Positions 43,456-56,760 are shown, counted from the stretch's first letter. The stretch: 64,000 bases of DNA from Dellaglioa algida DSM 15638 (GCF_001434695.1 NZ_AZDI01000009.1:1-64000), one strand, 5' to 3'. Numbers and translations: made by a program. Notes: generated by a model not told the origin, from the letters alone.

Positions 43456-43545
43456 ACTAAAGTGTATATGAACAAAATAAAAAACATCTAAAAATTTATG
43501 ATTAATTTAATTAATCATTGTTTGATGGTGCGGAGGTGGACTTTT

Positions 43546-45120
43546 ATGGGAACTATAACAACCGTATTAATCCTCGCTATCATCGCTATTATTGCTTTAG
43601 TTGCTGGAATTTTTATTGGAATTGCATATAGAAAGTCAAATTTTGAAAAAACACTCGATGGTGCAACGCATACGGCCGAAGGTATTTTACAAAGTGCAAT
43701 GAAAGATGCTGAGACTCAGAAAAAAGAAGCCGTTTTAGAGGCCAAAGAAGAAAGTCAAAGTTATCGCGATAAAATAGACAATGAGTTAAAGGAACGACGT
43801 TCAGAAATTCAAAAGCAAGAAAATCGAGTAATTCAACGTGAAGAAACTTTAGATCGTAAAGATGGCGCACTAGATAAACGCGAACAAACGCTTGAGAACA
43901 AAGAGAAAAAAGTAACGTCTGACCAAAAACTTATTGACGTCAAACAACAAGAAGCAACTTCACTTATCCAGGCACAACAAGAAGAACTTGAAAGAGTTGC
44001 TTCTCTAACACAAACACAAGCACAAACCATTATTATGGACGATACAAAAGAATCATTGAGTCATGAACGAGCTGTAATGATTAAAGAAAGTGATAAGCAA
44101 GCTAAAGCAGAAGCTGATCGTAATGCTAAAGACTTAGTTGCTCAAGCTATCCAAAGAAGTGCAGCAGACATGGTTTCTGAAACAACTGTTTCATTAGTAA
44201 CCTTGCCAAATGACGAAATGAAAGGCCGTATTATTGGTCGTGAAGGACGTAATATTCGAACATTAGAAACCTTAACAGGGATCGATTTGATTATTGATGA
44301 TACGCCTGAAGCAGTCGTTTTAAGTGGATTTGATCCAGTTCGTCGTGAAATTGCCAAGATGACGCTTGAGAAATTAATTCAAGATGGTCGTATTCATCCA
44401 GCACGAATCGAAGAAATGGTTGAAAAATCACGTAAAGAAATGGATGAGAAGATTCGTGAATTAGGTGAACAAACAACCTTTGATCTCGGACTTCATACGA
44501 TTCACCCAGACCTAATTAAAACAATTGGTCGCTTGAATTACCGAACAAGTTATGGTCAAAATGTGTTAAGCCATTCTATTGAAGTTGCCAAGATAGCAGG
44601 TGTGTTAGCCGCTGAATTGGGTGAAGATGTTACATTAGCAAAACGCGCAGGATTGTTACATGATATTGGGAAAGCAGTTGATCATGAAGTTGATGGTTCG
44701 CATGTGGAAATTGGGCTTGAATTAGCTAAGAAGTATAAAGAAAATGATGTTGTTATCAACACCATTGCCTCACATCATGGTGATGTTGAAGCTAAGTATA
44801 CAATTGCTATTCTGGTTGCGGCAGCTGATGCTGTCTCAGCAGCAAGACCTGGTGCACGAAGTGAATCATTAGAAAATTATATTCATAGACTTGAAAAACT
44901 TGAAGATATTACCCATGAATTTAAGGGTGTTCAGAAAAGTTATGCAATTCAAGCTGGTCGTGAAGTACGTGTTATTGTCACGCCAAATGAAGTTAATGAT
45001 ATTCAAGCAACTGTTTTAGCTCGAGATATCAAAAATAGAATTGAAGATGAACTCGAATATCCAGGCCACATTAAAGTGACCGTAGTTCGAGAAACAAGAG
45101 CAATTGAGTACGCAAAATAA
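43546..45120 (+). CDS. rny: Ribonuclease Y
   Basis: A 524-residue membrane-anchored endoribonuclease that starts mRNA decay. It has an N-terminal membrane helix, a long coiled coil (about 30-205), a KH domain ([15 protein letters not shown]), and an HD domain with [12 protein letters not shown] near residue 365. The ATG at 43546 is preceded by GGAGG, and the N-terminal helix then starts at once, so the longer frame from 43498 is rejected. Confidence 0.97.
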   Translation: MGTITTVLILAIIAIIALVAGIFIGIAYRKSNFEKTLDGATHTAEGILQSAMKDAETQKKEAVLEAKEESQSYRDKIDNELKERRSEIQKQENRVIQREETLDRKDGALDKREQTLENKEKKVTSDQKLIDVKQQEATSLIQAQQEELERVASLTQTQAQTIIMDDTKESLSHERAVMIKESDKQAKAEADRNAKDLVAQAIQRSAADMVSETTVSLVTLPNDEMKGRIIGREGRNIRTLETLTGIDLIIDDTPEAVVLSGFDPVRREIAKMTLEKLIQDGRIHPARIEEMVEKSRKEMDEKIRELGEQTTFDLGLHTIHPDLIKTIGRLNYRTSYGQNVLSHSIEVAKIAGVLAAELGEDVTLAKRAGLLHDIGKAVDHEVDGSHVEIGLELAKKYKENDVVINTIASHHGDVEAKYTIAILVAAADAVSAARPGARSESLENYIHRLEKLEDITHEFKGVQKSYAIQAGREVRVIVTPNEVNDIQATVLARDIKNRIEDELEYPGHIKVTVVRETRAIEYAK

Positions 45121-45132
45121 ATAAAAAAACGG

Positions 45133-45170
45133 TGGTGATTTGAGATTAACTTCTTAAATCATCATTTTTT
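45133..45170 (+). terminator. Terminator after rny
   Basis: A 13-bp stem with two G-U pairs (45133-45145 with 45152-45164) is followed by TTTTTT. Confidence 0.88.
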
Positions 45171-45253
45171 GTCTAATGACTTTTTTAATTGGATTTCTAT
45201 ATAAAAAGAAAGAATGTTAAACTGGTTAATATATATAAGAAAAGAGGACGACC

Positions 45254-46054
45254 ATGCGTTTATTATTTGTCGGAGATGTTGTTGGTGATTCAGGTCAACA
45301 AATGATTAAGGAGTACTTGCCAAAATTAAAAAGAAAATTTCATCCACAGGCAACCATTGTGAATGGTGAAAATGCAACAAAAGGCCGAGGAATTAATGAA
45401 TCAGTTTATAAGTCATTCCTTCAAACGGGTGCCGATGTTGTTACAATGGGTAATCATACTTGGGACAACCGTGAGATTCAGGATTTTATTGGCGGCGCAA
45501 AGAAATTAATTCGACCAGCTAATTTTTCAGCAAATCAAGTGCCTGGAATTGGTCATACGATCATTAATATTAATCAACAGAAACTAGCCGTGATTGACTT
45601 ACAAGGCCGTGTTTTTATGACGCCTTCAGATGATCCTTTTGCAGTTGTTCAAGATATTTTAGAAGAAGTTAAAAAAGAAACAGATTTCATTTTTATTGAT
45701 TTCCATGCTGAAACAACGAGCGAGAAAGAAGCCATTGCATGGTTTTTAGATGGACAAGTATCAGCCGTTGTTGGGACTCATACGCATGTACCAACAAATG
45801 ATGCGCGTATCTTACCCAAAGGAACTGCATTTATGTCAGATGTTGGTATGACGGGTCCTTATGATGGTATTTTAGGTATGAAACGTGAAAATGTAATTGG
45901 CCGATTCTTATCGCAAATGCCTACACGATTTGAAGTTGATGAAACAGGACGTCAAACATTATCGGCTTGTGTCATTGATATAGATGACAAAACGGGACAT
46001 GCTAAGAAAATATTCCCCGTTTTGATCAACGATGATCATCCTTTCATGGACTAA
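45254..46054 (+). CDS. ymdB: YmdB-type metallophosphoesterase
   Basis: A 266-residue calcineurin-like phosphoesterase (TIGR00282) with GDVVGDSG at the start, NGENATKGRG, MGNHTWDN and VGTHTHVPT forming the di-metal site. Bacillus YmdB hydrolyses 2',3'-cyclic AMP and affects RNase Y-dependent mRNA levels. Its place directly after rny fits that link. Confidence 0.95.
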   Translation: MRLLFVGDVVGDSGQQMIKEYLPKLKRKFHPQATIVNGENATKGRGINESVYKSFLQTGADVVTMGNHTWDNREIQDFIGGAKKLIRPANFSANQVPGIGHTIININQQKLAVIDLQGRVFMTPSDDPFAVVQDILEEVKKETDFIFIDFHAETTSEKEAIAWFLDGQVSAVVGTHTHVPTNDARILPKGTAFMSDVGMTGPYDGILGMKRENVIGRFLSQMPTRFEVDETGRQTLSACVIDIDDKTGHAKKIFPVLINDDHPFMD

Positions 46055-46080
46055 ATTAAAAATAGGAGGGCATCTCGACT

Positions 46081-48660
46081 ATGCCGCAAAAAACGAAACA
46101 GACACCAATGATGATTCAATATTTCGACATTAAAGCACAGTATCCTGATGCTTTTTTGTTTTACCGTTTGGGAGATTTTTATGAATTATTTTACGACGAT
46201 GCCATTAAAGGCTCTCAACTATTAGAATTAACGCTAACGACACGCAATAAAAAAGCGGATGATCCAATTCCAATGTGTGGTGTTCCTCATCATGCTGCTC
46301 AAAACTATATTGATATTTTAGTTGAAAAAGGGTATAAAGTCGCCATTTGTGAACAAGTCGAAGATCCTAAGTTGGCTCAGGGCATGGTTAAACGAGAAGT
46401 CGTTCAATTGGTCACTCCGGGAACGACAATGGATAATGGTATAAATGAATCCAAGGAGAATAATTATTTAACGGCCATAATTGAAGATGGTGGGGTATTT
46501 GGATTTGCTTACGTTGATTTATCAACAGGTGAACTCAAAACGAGTCGTCTGGATAACTTGGATAATTTAATTAACGAATTAATGAGTTTAAGAACGAAAG
46601 AAATTGTGATTAACAGCAGCTTATCCAATACAACAATTGAAACGTTGAAAAAGTTAAATATTATGCTCTCAATACAAGAACTTGGTGAAAGCCATGCTGA
46701 ATCAAGCTACGCTATTCAAGACTTAACGGATTCGTTAGAAGTGACCGTTGTCACGGATTTATTGACGTACCTTTCAGTCACACAAAAGCGCAGTTTAGAC
46801 CATTTACAAAAAGCAGTTCATTATGAACCTGATTTTTTCTTGAAAATGGATCATTATTCAAAATACAATCTAGAATTAATGCAAAATATTCGAACGGGTA
46901 AAAAACAGGGGACCTTACTCTGGTTACTTGATGATACAAAAACGGCAATGGGTGGTCGGTTACTTAAACAATGGATTGACAGACCGCTTATTAACTATGC
47001 CGAGATTTTAGACCGCCAAAAAAAGGTTGATTTACTGATTAATCATTATTTTGAACGCAGCACGTTACAAGAAGAATTAGTTAAGGTTTATGATTTAGAG
47101 AGGCTGGCCGGACGTGTTGCTTTTGGGAGTGTGAATGGACGAGATTTAGTCCAGCTTAAGCTATCACTTAGGCAAGTACCCAAAATTAAATACGTATTGG
47201 AAGAAATTAACGATGGGACTTTTTCCGATGTTATTAATAAGTTAGACCCAGTTGATGACGTCGCTAATTTGATTGAACGCGCAATTGTTGAAGAGCCACC
47301 ATTATCAGTGACCGATGGACATTTAATTAAGCAGGGATACAATGATCAGCTTGACGTCTACCAAGATGCCATGAAAAATGGTAAACAATGGTTGGCAGAG
47401 ATGGAAGCAAAAGAACGAGAATTGACGGGAATAAAAAACCTTAAAATTGGATTTAACCGTGTTTTCGGTTACTTTATTGAGGTAACCAAATCTAATATTG
47501 TAAATGTGCCAAAAGATCGATATGAACGTAAACAGACGCTAACTAATGCTGAGCGTTATATTACGCCCGAGTTAAAAGAACGGGAAAGCATCATTTTAGG
47601 AGCCGAAAGTAAGGCGATTGATTTAGAATATAAATTATTCGTTGAAATTAGAGAAACCGTTAAAAAATCGATTGAACGCCTACAATTGTTGGCACAAGGG
47701 ATTGCGACACTAGATGTTTTACAAAGTTTTGCGGTTGTCAGTGAAGATTCACATTTTGTGAAACCACTTCTATTAAAAGAAGGGCATCAATTGGCAATTA
47801 CAGCTGGTTGGCACCCAGTAGTCGAAAAAGTTATGGGCAAACAAAGTTATATTCCAAATGATGTTAATATGCCAGAAACGCTAGATATATTATTAATTAC
47901 GGGACCAAATATGTCCGGTAAAAGTACGTATATGCGTCAATTAGCATTGACGGTTGTGATGGCTCAAATTGGGTGTTTTGTACCGGCAGAAGCAGCCAAA
48001 ATGCCTATTTTTGATCAAATATTTACTCGGATTGGTGCGGCCGATGATCTTATTTCGGGGCAGAGTACATTCATGGTTGAGATGAAAGAAGCTAATCAGG
48101 CACTTAAAAATGCGACAGAGAACAGTTTAATCTTATTCGATGAACTTGGTCGAGGAACGGCAACGTACGATGGTATGGCACTTGCACAAGCTATTATTGA
48201 GTACGTGGATAAACATGTTCACGCAAAAACACTTTTTTCAACTCATTACCATGAATTAACGGTACTTGAAGAAACGGTTAAATCTTTAAAAAATGTCCAT
48301 GTAGGAGCTATCGAGGAAAATGGTGAATTAGTCTTCTTACACAAAATTCAAGATGGCGCCGCAGATAAATCATATGGGATTCATGTTGCTAAATTAGCAG
48401 GGATGCCCACGGAATTATTAAGTCGAGCAACGTTAATTTTGACTGATTTAGAGCAAAAAAATGAACATTCAAATACAACATCGAATTCTCAACAAACCAT
48501 TAATGAAGAAGAAACACAGTTATCTTTATTTACGTCTGAAGAGTTATCGAAAGACCAGTCAGCAGTTATGGATGAACTTAAAGCACTTAACTTGATGAAT
48601 ATGACGCCAAGAGATATTATGAACGTCTTATACGATTGGCAAGAGAAATTGAACAAATAA
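46081..48660 (+). CDS. mutS: DNA mismatch repair protein MutS
   Basis: An 859-residue mismatch-recognition ATPase. The [11 protein letters not shown] motif with the mismatch-stacking Phe is near residue 25-35, the P-loop GPNMSGKST is at about 613-621, and Walker B is in [13 protein letters not shown]. All domains up to the C-terminal tetramerisation tail are present. It is followed 16 bases later by mutL. Confidence 0.98.
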   Translation: MPQKTKQTPMMIQYFDIKAQYPDAFLFYRLGDFYELFYDDAIKGSQLLELTLTTRNKKADDPIPMCGVPHHAAQNYIDILVEKGYKVAICEQVEDPKLAQGMVKREVVQLVTPGTTMDNGINESKENNYLTAIIEDGGVFGFAYVDLSTGELKTSRLDNLDNLINELMSLRTKEIVINSSLSNTTIETLKKLNIMLSIQELGESHAESSYAIQDLTDSLEVTVVTDLLTYLSVTQKRSLDHLQKAVHYEPDFFLKMDHYSKYNLELMQNIRTGKKQGTLLWLLDDTKTAMGGRLLKQWIDRPLINYAEILDRQKKVDLLINHYFERSTLQEELVKVYDLERLAGRVAFGSVNGRDLVQLKLSLRQVPKIKYVLEEINDGTFSDVINKLDPVDDVANLIERAIVEEPPLSVTDGHLIKQGYNDQLDVYQDAMKNGKQWLAEMEAKERELTGIKNLKIGFNRVFGYFIEVTKSNIVNVPKDRYERKQTLTNAERYITPELKERESIILGAESKAIDLEYKLFVEIRETVKKSIERLQLLAQGIATLDVLQSFAVVSEDSHFVKPLLLKEGHQLAITAGWHPVVEKVMGKQSYIPNDVNMPETLDILLITGPNMSGKSTYMRQLALTVVMAQIGCFVPAEAAKMPIFDQIFTRIGAADDLISGQSTFMVEMKEANQALKNATENSLILFDELGRGTATYDGMALAQAIIEYVDKHVHAKTLFSTHYHELTVLEETVKSLKNVHVGAIEENGELVFLHKIQDGAADKSYGIHVAKLAGMPTELLSRATLILTDLEQKNEHSNTTSNSQQTINEEETQLSLFTSEELSKDQSAVMDELKALNLMNMTPRDIMNVLYDWQEKLNK

Positions 48661-48676
48661 GACTGAAGGTGATTAA

Positions 48677-50650
48677 ATGACGAAAATAATCGAGTTACCC
48701 ACAATTTTAGCGGATCAAATTGCTGCTGGTGAAGTGGTTGAAAGACCTGCATCCGTTGTGAAAGAACTAGTTGAAAATGCAATTGACGCACATGCTACAC
48801 AAATTGACGTTGTCGTTGAAGAAGCTGGACTTAAATCAATTAAAATTATTGATAATGGGGACGGTATTGAATCATCGCAAGTTGAAAATGCGTTTAAACG
48901 GCACGCCACAAGTAAAATTACGACAAGAGAAGATTTATTTAAAATCAGTACCTTAGGTTTTCGTGGTGAGGCATTACCCAGTATTGCGTCAGTTGCTAAA
49001 GTAACTATGAATACAGCAGTTGCTGGACAATCCGGGGCTTTTATTGCAGTTAATGGTGGCAAGATAGTTGATGAAAAATCATCCGCTAGTCGTAAAGGAA
49101 CGGAAATAACCGTTTCTGACTTATTTTTTAATACACCTGCCAGATTAAAGTATGTTAAGTCATTGCAAACTGAAATGTCAGTTATTAGTGACATGATGAA
49201 CCGACTGGCAATGAGTCACACAACTATTTCTTTCTCATTGACACATGGAGACAAGGAAGTGCTGAGAACAACTGGTAATGGTCAATTACAACAGACTATC
49301 TCTGCCATTTATGGCGTAAAGAGTGCGCGTCAAATGCTGGAATTTAGTGGTCACGATTTAGATTTTAAAATCAGCGGTTATACATCTTTACCAGAATTGA
49401 CACGCGCCGGAAGACAATTTATCTCTATCTTAATTAATGGCCGTTATGTTAAAAATACTAGTTTGAATAAGGCTATTATTAAGGGGTATGGATCAAAATT
49501 AATGGTTGGACGGTATCCGGTTACGGTTTTAAATATCCAATTGGACCCTTTGTTAGTTGATGTTAATGTTCATCCAACGAAGCAAGAAGTGCGGTTAAGC
49601 AAGGAATCCGAGTTAACTGAATTAATTAAAAAAGTAATCTACGAACGAATTGCTAAGGAAAATTTAATTCCGGAAGCATTAGAAAATTTGAGTTCAAAAA
49701 AACGCGAAAAGATAGATACCGATCAACTACAGTTTGATTTAAATGAAGCCTCAAGTAAATATCAATCTAAACCTAATTTTGTGCTAGGGAAAAAGAAATC
49801 AGTGGCTAGCACACCGGTTGATGTCAGCAGTAGTGAGAAACTAAATGAGTTGTCAGAAGCAATTGAGCCAATCTCAATTCAAGTTGCTGAACAATTGGAA
49901 TCAAAGCGTGTTAGTGATTTTGAAAATCGGTATGCTAACGAGGATAATTTAGAACCATTTTCAATTGATCAGCGAGTTAATCTAGTCGATGAAAAAGAAA
50001 TCAGCGATGAAGAAGAGTTGACGACCAAGAAAAGTGAACAAAGATTTCCGGATTTAAAATATATTGGACAAATGCATGGGACGTATTTATTTACGGAGTC
50101 TGAGGATGGGCTGTATATTTTAGATCAGCATGCTGCGCAAGAACGGATTAATTATGAGTTTTATCGAAAGCAAATTGGTGAAGTTTCTAGTGATTCACAA
50201 AATTTATTAGTTCCTATCGTTCTGGAGTACACGGCAAGTGAAGCTATGATTATTACCGAGCATACCGAGATATTGTCAGAAGTTGGACTCGTTCTTGAAC
50301 CGTTTGGTCAGAATAGTTTTATTATTCGACAACATCCAACGTGGTTTAAAGAAGGCCAAGAGGAGAGTACAATCAGAGAAATGATTGACTACTTGTTAGC
50401 GGATGGTAAAATATCGGTTGCAGAGTTTAGAGAAAAATCAGCGATTATGATGAGTTGTAAGCGAGCAATTAAAGCAAACCATCATCTTGATGATCGACAA
50501 TCTAAAGCGCTGATAGCTGATCTAAAGAGTGTGGAAAACCCATTTAATTGTCCACACGGACGTCCAGTACTGGTTCATTTTTCAAATCAAGATATGGAAC
50601 ATTTTTTTAAACGAATTCAAGAGTCGCATCAAACGGGTCATGAAGGTTAA
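48677..50650 (+). CDS. mutL: DNA mismatch repair protein MutL
   Basis: A 657-residue GHKL ATPase and endonuclease. The N-terminus has ENAIDAHAT, DNGDGI and GFRGEALPSI. The C-terminus has the endonuclease motif DQHAAQERINYE (about 480-491) and the zinc-associated SCKRAIKANHHL and PFNCPHGRP. Such MutL proteins nick the new strand, replacing MutH. The linker is acidic and variable. Confidence 0.98.
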   Translation: MTKIIELPTILADQIAAGEVVERPASVVKELVENAIDAHATQIDVVVEEAGLKSIKIIDNGDGIESSQVENAFKRHATSKITTREDLFKISTLGFRGEALPSIASVAKVTMNTAVAGQSGAFIAVNGGKIVDEKSSASRKGTEITVSDLFFNTPARLKYVKSLQTEMSVISDMMNRLAMSHTTISFSLTHGDKEVLRTTGNGQLQQTISAIYGVKSARQMLEFSGHDLDFKISGYTSLPELTRAGRQFISILINGRYVKNTSLNKAIIKGYGSKLMVGRYPVTVLNIQLDPLLVDVNVHPTKQEVRLSKESELTELIKKVIYERIAKENLIPEALENLSSKKREKIDTDQLQFDLNEASSKYQSKPNFVLGKKKSVASTPVDVSSSEKLNELSEAIEPISIQVAEQLESKRVSDFENRYANEDNLEPFSIDQRVNLVDEKEISDEEELTTKKSEQRFPDLKYIGQMHGTYLFTESEDGLYILDQHAAQERINYEFYRKQIGEVSSDSQNLLVPIVLEYTASEAMIITEHTEILSEVGLVLEPFGQNSFIIRQHPTWFKEGQEESTIREMIDYLLADGKISVAEFREKSAIMMSCKRAIKANHHLDDRQSKALIADLKSVENPFNCPHGRPVLVHFSNQDMEHFFKRIQESHQTGHEG

Positions 50651-50786
50651 ATTTAGAGTCAATTATTGCTGAATACTTGGCGATGATTGATTTTTTTGTA
50701 AGGTAAGGAGCACCTGTATAAATAAGTGGTCTATGGTACACTATTAAAAGTAGAATGATGTAGATTAAGAAAAGTGGGAAAATAAT

Positions 50787-51401
50787 ATGTATGAGTATTT
50801 TATTGGACAGATAACTGCTGTAACGCCTTTTTATCTTGTTTTGGAAGTAAATGGAATAGGGTATCAAATTTTTGTTGCTAACCCATTTAGGTATCAAGAA
50901 GATACCGAAAAACCCGTTAAAGTTTTTGTTTATCAGGTGATTCGTGAAAATGATATGACGTTATTTGGGTTTTATGATTTAGATGAAAAAAAATTATTTG
51001 AAAAGTTATTAAATGTATCTGGAATTGGTCCTAAGAGTGCACTTGCAATCTTAGCAAATGATGACCACCGTGGCTTAGTAAATGCGATTAATACAGAAGA
51101 TGTTAGTTACCTGATTAAGTTTCCAGGTGTTGGTAAGAAAACGGCCCAACAAATTGTGCTTGATTTGAAGGGTAAGTTGGATGACATTGAAGGTCAGGCG
51201 GCAACAATGCCAGGCCAACAATCGCTTGATTTTATTCCGTCACAAGCATCACCATTTATGAAAGAAAGTCTTGAAGCTTTATCTGCATTAGGTTATTCTC
51301 AACGTGAGATTAAAGCCATCAGTAAGAATTTAACTTCGTTTGAGGCTGATTCAACGGATGCTTACTTACGAGAAGGTCTAAAATTATTAATGAAAAAATA
51401 A
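50787..51401 (+). CDS. ruvA: Holliday junction DNA helicase subunit RuvA
   Basis: A 204-residue tetrameric junction-binding protein: an N-terminal OB-fold ([20 protein letters not shown]), two helix-hairpin-helix motifs ([12 protein letters not shown] and [12 protein letters not shown]), and the C-terminal RuvB-binding domain. It lies 15 bases before ruvB and 136 bases after mutL. Confidence 0.98.
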   Translation: MYEYFIGQITAVTPFYLVLEVNGIGYQIFVANPFRYQEDTEKPVKVFVYQVIRENDMTLFGFYDLDEKKLFEKLLNVSGIGPKSALAILANDDHRGLVNAINTEDVSYLIKFPGVGKKTAQQIVLDLKGKLDDIEGQAATMPGQQSLDFIPSQASPFMKESLEALSALGYSQREIKAISKNLTSFEADSTDAYLREGLKLLMKK

Positions 51402-51416
51402 AAGGAGGTCGATAAG

Positions 51417-52433
51417 ATGACAGAACAACGGATTATTTCAAATGAACCTGAAGACAATCAGGAAGAATCCATTGAAAAGTCGCTGCGTCCCCAATTTTTA
51501 TCACAATATATTGGTCAAGATAAAGTGAAAAATGAATTAAGTGTTTATATTCAGGCCGCAAGACAACGTGAAGAAGCACTTGATCATGTCTTATTGTATG
51601 GACCACCTGGGTTAGGTAAAACAACACTTGCAATGGTCATTGCTAATGAAATGCAAGTTCAGATAAGAACAACAAGTGGACCCGCAATTGAAAAATCCGG
51701 AGATCTTGTCGCACTTTTAAATGAATTACAACCTGGAGATATTTTATTTATTGATGAAATTCATCGTTTACCAAAAATGGTAGAAGAAATGTTGTACTCG
51801 GCTATGGAAGATTTTTTTGTCGATATTGTTGTCGGACAAGGACCTACCGCTCACCCCGTGCATTTCCCGTTACCACCATTTACCTTAATTGGTGCGACAA
51901 CTCGAGCTGGATTATTATCGGCACCTTTGCGGGATCGGTTTGGCATCGTTGAACATATGGCGTATTACAATCAGTCTGATTTACAAGAAATTGTGATCCG
52001 TTCTGCTGATATCTTCAATACAAAAATTGAAGAAAGTGGTGCGCATGAGTTGGCTCGTCGATCACGAGGAACGCCAAGAATTGCCAATCGTTTATTAAAA
52101 AGAGTTCGTGATTTTGCGGAAGTCTCCGACCAAAGCGAAATTAATCAAATGACGGCTGATCATGCGTTAAACTTGTTAGCTGTGGATAATCGCGGGTTGG
52201 ATGAAACGGATCGGAAATTATTAGAAACCATGATTGATTTTTATCAAGGTGGACCGGTGGGCTTAAGTACTCTGGCAGCAAATATTGGTGAAGAGACAGA
52301 AACCATCGCTGAGATGGTTGAACCTTATTTGATGCAAATTGGCTTTATCAAACGAACACCAAGGGGACGGGTTGCTACAATGGAGGCTTATGAGCATCTG
52401 AACCGACCTTATAATTTTGACGAGAACAAATAG
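51417..52433 (+). CDS. ruvB: Holliday junction branch-migration ATPase RuvB
   Basis: A 338-residue AAA+ motor. Walker A is [10 protein letters not shown] (about 61-70), Walker B is FIDEIHR, sensor 1 is GATTRAG and the Arg finger region is [11 protein letters not shown]. It works with RuvA to move four-way junctions. Normal length, with an AAAGGAGG site before the ATG. Confidence 0.98.
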   Translation: MTEQRIISNEPEDNQEESIEKSLRPQFLSQYIGQDKVKNELSVYIQAARQREEALDHVLLYGPPGLGKTTLAMVIANEMQVQIRTTSGPAIEKSGDLVALLNELQPGDILFIDEIHRLPKMVEEMLYSAMEDFFVDIVVGQGPTAHPVHFPLPPFTLIGATTRAGLLSAPLRDRFGIVEHMAYYNQSDLQEIVIRSADIFNTKIEESGAHELARRSRGTPRIANRLLKRVRDFAEVSDQSEINQMTADHALNLLAVDNRGLDETDRKLLETMIDFYQGGPVGLSTLAANIGEETETIAEMVEPYLMQIGFIKRTPRGRVATMEAYEHLNRPYNFDENK

Positions 52434-52450
52434 AGAAGGATGACGATATT

Positions 52451-53491
52451 TTGACTAAACAACTAAGTACTGAAGACTTTGATTATGAGCTACCTCAAGC
52501 CTTAATTGCGCAAACGCCATTAGAAGAACGTGACGCATCACGGATGTTGGTTTTGGATCATGAGACTGGCGATATCCAAGATGACTATTTTTACAATGTA
52601 ATTGATCAATTGGATGCAGGGGATGCATTGGTGATGAATGATTCTCGGGTAATGCCCGCTAGAATTCATGGAATTAGGCCCGATACTGGTGGTCACATTG
52701 AAGTGTTATTGTTAAATAATACTGATGGCGATAACTGGGAAACCTTGGTGAAACCTGCTAAAAAAATGAAGATTGGTTCTGTGATTAGTTTTGGTGATGG
52801 TCGACTGACGGCAACTATTACAAAGGAATTAGAACATGGTGGTCGAATGATTCGATTTGATTATGACGGGATTTTTATGGAGATTTTGAATGAACTTGGT
52901 GAAATGCCATTGCCTCCTTATATTAAAGAAACGCTTGAAGATCAAGAAATGTATCAAACCGTTTATTCAAAAGAGGTTGGATCAGCCGCAGCACCTACGG
53001 CAGGGTTACATTTTACAACACAGTTATTAGAAAAAATAGAAGAAAAAGGCGTTCATTTGGTTTATCTGACGCTGCACGTTGGGCTAGGAACATTTAGACC
53101 TGTTAGTGAGACAAATATTGAAGATCATAAAATGCATAGCGAGTTTTATCGATTAACAGCTGGCTCGGCTAAAATGTTAAATGAGGTACGTCAATCGGGC
53201 GGCAAGATTATTGCAACCGGAACAACCTCAATTAGAACGCTTGAAACAATTGGATCAAAATTTAACGGTGATATTCAGGCTGACAGTGGTTGGACTGAAA
53301 TTTTCATTAAACCTGGCTATGAATTCAAAGTCGTTGAAGGGTTTATCACTAATTTTCATTTACCAAAATCAACATTAGTGATGTTAGTTGCGGCATTTAC
53401 AGGAAGAGAAAATATATTAAACGCGTATAAGCATGCGGTTGATGCTAAGTATCGGTTCTTTAGTTTCGGCGATGCAATGTACATTAAATAG
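52451..53491 (+). CDS. queA: S-adenosylmethionine:tRNA ribosyltransferase-isomerase
   Basis: A 346-residue enzyme that adds the cyclopentenediol-type ring in queuosine synthesis. The [15 protein letters not shown] start, [27 protein letters not shown] and TSIRTLE segments are diagnostic. It starts at TTG with GAAGGA upstream and is followed by tgt, its pathway partner. No preQ1 riboswitch is seen here. Confidence 0.98.
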   Translation: MTKQLSTEDFDYELPQALIAQTPLEERDASRMLVLDHETGDIQDDYFYNVIDQLDAGDALVMNDSRVMPARIHGIRPDTGGHIEVLLLNNTDGDNWETLVKPAKKMKIGSVISFGDGRLTATITKELEHGGRMIRFDYDGIFMEILNELGEMPLPPYIKETLEDQEMYQTVYSKEVGSAAAPTAGLHFTTQLLEKIEEKGVHLVYLTLHVGLGTFRPVSETNIEDHKMHSEFYRLTAGSAKMLNEVRQSGGKIIATGTTSIRTLETIGSKFNGDIQADSGWTEIFIKPGYEFKVVEGFITNFHLPKSTLVMLVAAFTGRENILNAYKHAVDAKYRFFSFGDAMYIK

Positions 53492-53507
53492 AATGGAGAA
53501 TTAATAA

Positions 53508-54653
<1,146 letters not shown>

Positions 54654-54737
54654 ATTTATTTGAATAGGTATGGTGTTCAGTCAAGAAGTTTGATACCCTT
54701 GTATAGTAAGAAAATAGAAAATAGAGGTGGCTAATTA

Positions 54738-55097
54738 ATGCAATATAGTAGTATTTTAATGATTGTGGCGTTATTCGTTTTGATGTACTTCATGATGATT
54801 CGCCCACAAAAAAAACAACAACAAAAACAACAAGATATGATGAACCAATTAAAACCTGGGGATGCAGTTGTTACTATCGGTCGTTTACATGGTGTTATTG
54901 ATAGCTTTGATGAAGAAGCAAAAACAGTTACGCTTGATTGTGACGGTATTTTCTTAACATTCGAACGCTCAGCAATTGCACGCGTACTTCCAGCCGCTGT
55001 TGAAGTAACACCTGCAGCTAAAGAAGAACCAGCTGTTAAAGAAGAAGTGATTGAAACAAAAACTGAAGAAGATAAAGCTTCATCAGACGAAAAATAG
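54738..55097 (+). CDS. yajC: Preprotein translocase subunit YajC
   Basis: A 119-residue single-pass membrane protein associated with SecDF. The N-terminal helix (about 4-20) is followed by MIRPQKKQQQKQQDMMN and GDAVVTIGRLHGV, the family signature. The acidic C-terminal tail (KEEPAVKEEVIETKTEEDK) is low-complexity and variable. It closes the tgt block. Confidence 0.95.
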   Translation: MQYSSILMIVALFVLMYFMMIRPQKKQQQKQQDMMNQLKPGDAVVTIGRLHGVIDSFDEEAKTVTLDCDGIFLTFERSAIARVLPAAVEVTPAAKEEPAVKEEVIETKTEEDKASSDEK

Positions 55098-55105
55098 ATA
55101 TTTTT

Positions 55106-55145
55106 AAGTATTAACTTTGATCTAATTAAGGTTAATACTTTTTTT
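55106..55145 (+). terminator. Terminator after yajC
   Basis: A 13-bp stem AAGTATTAACTTT/AAGGTTAATACTT with one G-U is followed by a T run. Confidence 0.9.
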
Positions 55146-55265
55146 ATTGTCCGTTTTAAGACCAAGTTTCTTGTTTATTTTACTAATAAAATGTAAACTT
55201 ATATTATTGATTTTGATACTAATAAAGAGGACTGAGACCTCAAAAAACGAGAGTGGTGTGAAGTA

Positions 55266-56753
55266 ATGGAAACTCAACAAAAAGCATTATTTATTATCTT
55301 TGGTGGAACCGGTGATTTGGCAAAACGTAAATTATATCCTTCTCTTTTCAAGTTATTTGAAAAAGGATTTTTAAATGAAAATTTTGCCGTTATTGGGACT
55401 GCAAGACGTCCTTGGACAGACGATTTTTATCGAAATGTTGTTACTGAATCCTTAGTTGGAGTCAGTGGAGATAAAACTAAAATCGCTGATTTTGCCTCAC
55501 ATTTTTATTACCAATCGCATGATGTAACTGATGTTGCGCACTACATAACGTTAAAGAAATTGGCTGACGACCTTGATGCTAAATATCAAATTGAGGGTAA
55601 TCGTATGTTTTACTTAGCAATGTCACCTCAATTCTTTGGGACAATTGCAACTCATTTGGGCTCTCAAAACTTGGTTACTAAAAATGGATTTAATCGTTTA
55701 ATTATCGAAAAACCATTTGGTCGAGATTTTGAAAGTGCCAAAAAATTAAATGATGAGATTGCAAATACTTTTGATGAAAGCCAAATATTTAGAATTGATC
55801 ATTACTTAGGTAAGGAAATGATTCAAAATATTCCGGCAATTCGCTTTGGTAATATAATTACGCAAACATTGTGGAATAATAAATATATTGATAATATCCA
55901 ATTAACATTAAGCGAATCATTAGGCGTTGAAGAACGTGGTGGTTACTATGAAACAAGCGGTGCTATGCGTGATATGTTCCAAAATCATATTATGCAGGTA
56001 GTATCATTGTTAACGATGGATATGCCAAAAGAATTTGTTGCATCAGAAATTCGTAAAGAGAAATTGAAGGCCTTAGAGGCTATTCGCATTTTAAAACCTG
56101 AAGAGGTTGATGCAAACTTTATTCGTGGACAATATGGAGCTAACAAGGCAGGGACTGAAAAGGCCTACCGCGATGAAGAACAAATTGCACCAGATTCGAT
56201 GATGGAAACGTTTATTGCTGGACGCTTAATGATTGATAACGAGCGTTGGTCCGGTGTACCAGTTTACGTTCGAAGCGGTAAGCGTCTCGTTGAAAAAAAT
56301 ACTGAAATCAATATTGTTTTTAAAAATGTTGAAAAAAATATTTTTGGAACGAGTGATGAACATGAACATTTAGGTAAAGATGTATTAACGATCACGATTG
56401 AACCTGATGAGCGCTTCAGACTTACAATTAACACTAAAGAAATTGGTCAAGGATTTAATACAAATAAAACTAATTTAGATTACGTTAATTCTCCTGAGAC
56501 AAAAGCTAATACACCAGAAGCGTACGAAAAATTACTTTTGGATGCTTTAAATGGGATTGCGATTAACTTTGCGCATTGGAATGAAGTTGCTAAAGCTTGG
56601 AATGTGGCAGACGTCATTTTGAATTCATGGCATAATAACGATGATGACAAGACGATATTCCCTAACTACCTGAGCGGTTCGATGGGGCCAGAAGCATCAG
56701 CTAAGTTATTAACAGATGATGGCAATTACTGGATTTATAATCCTGAAAAATAA
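55266..56753 (+). CDS. zwf: Glucose-6-phosphate 1-dehydrogenase
   Basis: A 495-residue NADP-dependent enzyme that starts the oxidative pentose phosphate and phosphoketolase routes. The coenzyme loop GGTGDLAKRK, the substrate-binding and catalytic RIDHYLGKE, and the SGKRL segment are intact. With the lactonase at 28284 it supplies 6-phosphogluconate. It has its own terminator and is not in an operon with pgl. Confidence 0.98.
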   Translation: METQQKALFIIFGGTGDLAKRKLYPSLFKLFEKGFLNENFAVIGTARRPWTDDFYRNVVTESLVGVSGDKTKIADFASHFYYQSHDVTDVAHYITLKKLADDLDAKYQIEGNRMFYLAMSPQFFGTIATHLGSQNLVTKNGFNRLIIEKPFGRDFESAKKLNDEIANTFDESQIFRIDHYLGKEMIQNIPAIRFGNIITQTLWNNKYIDNIQLTLSESLGVEERGGYYETSGAMRDMFQNHIMQVVSLLTMDMPKEFVASEIRKEKLKALEAIRILKPEEVDANFIRGQYGANKAGTEKAYRDEEQIAPDSMMETFIAGRLMIDNERWSGVPVYVRSGKRLVEKNTEINIVFKNVEKNIFGTSDEHEHLGKDVLTITIEPDERFRLTINTKEIGQGFNTNKTNLDYVNSPETKANTPEAYEKLLLDALNGIAINFAHWNEVAKAWNVADVILNSWHNNDDDKTIFPNYLSGSMGPEASAKLLTDDGNYWIYNPEK

Positions 56754-56760
56754 TTAAAAG

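Noticed and set aside
48715-49194. Minus-strand ORF of 159 codons opposite mutL
   Set aside because: It mirrors conserved mutL codons and has serine/threonine-rich antisense composition with no ribosome site.
52434-53507. preQ1 riboswitch for queA or tgt
   Set aside because: The genes are in an operon with 16-17-base gaps, leaving no space for an aptamer.
54731-55165. Minus-strand ORF of 144 codons opposite yajC
   Set aside because: It is the antisense shadow of the repetitive, well-supported yajC gene.
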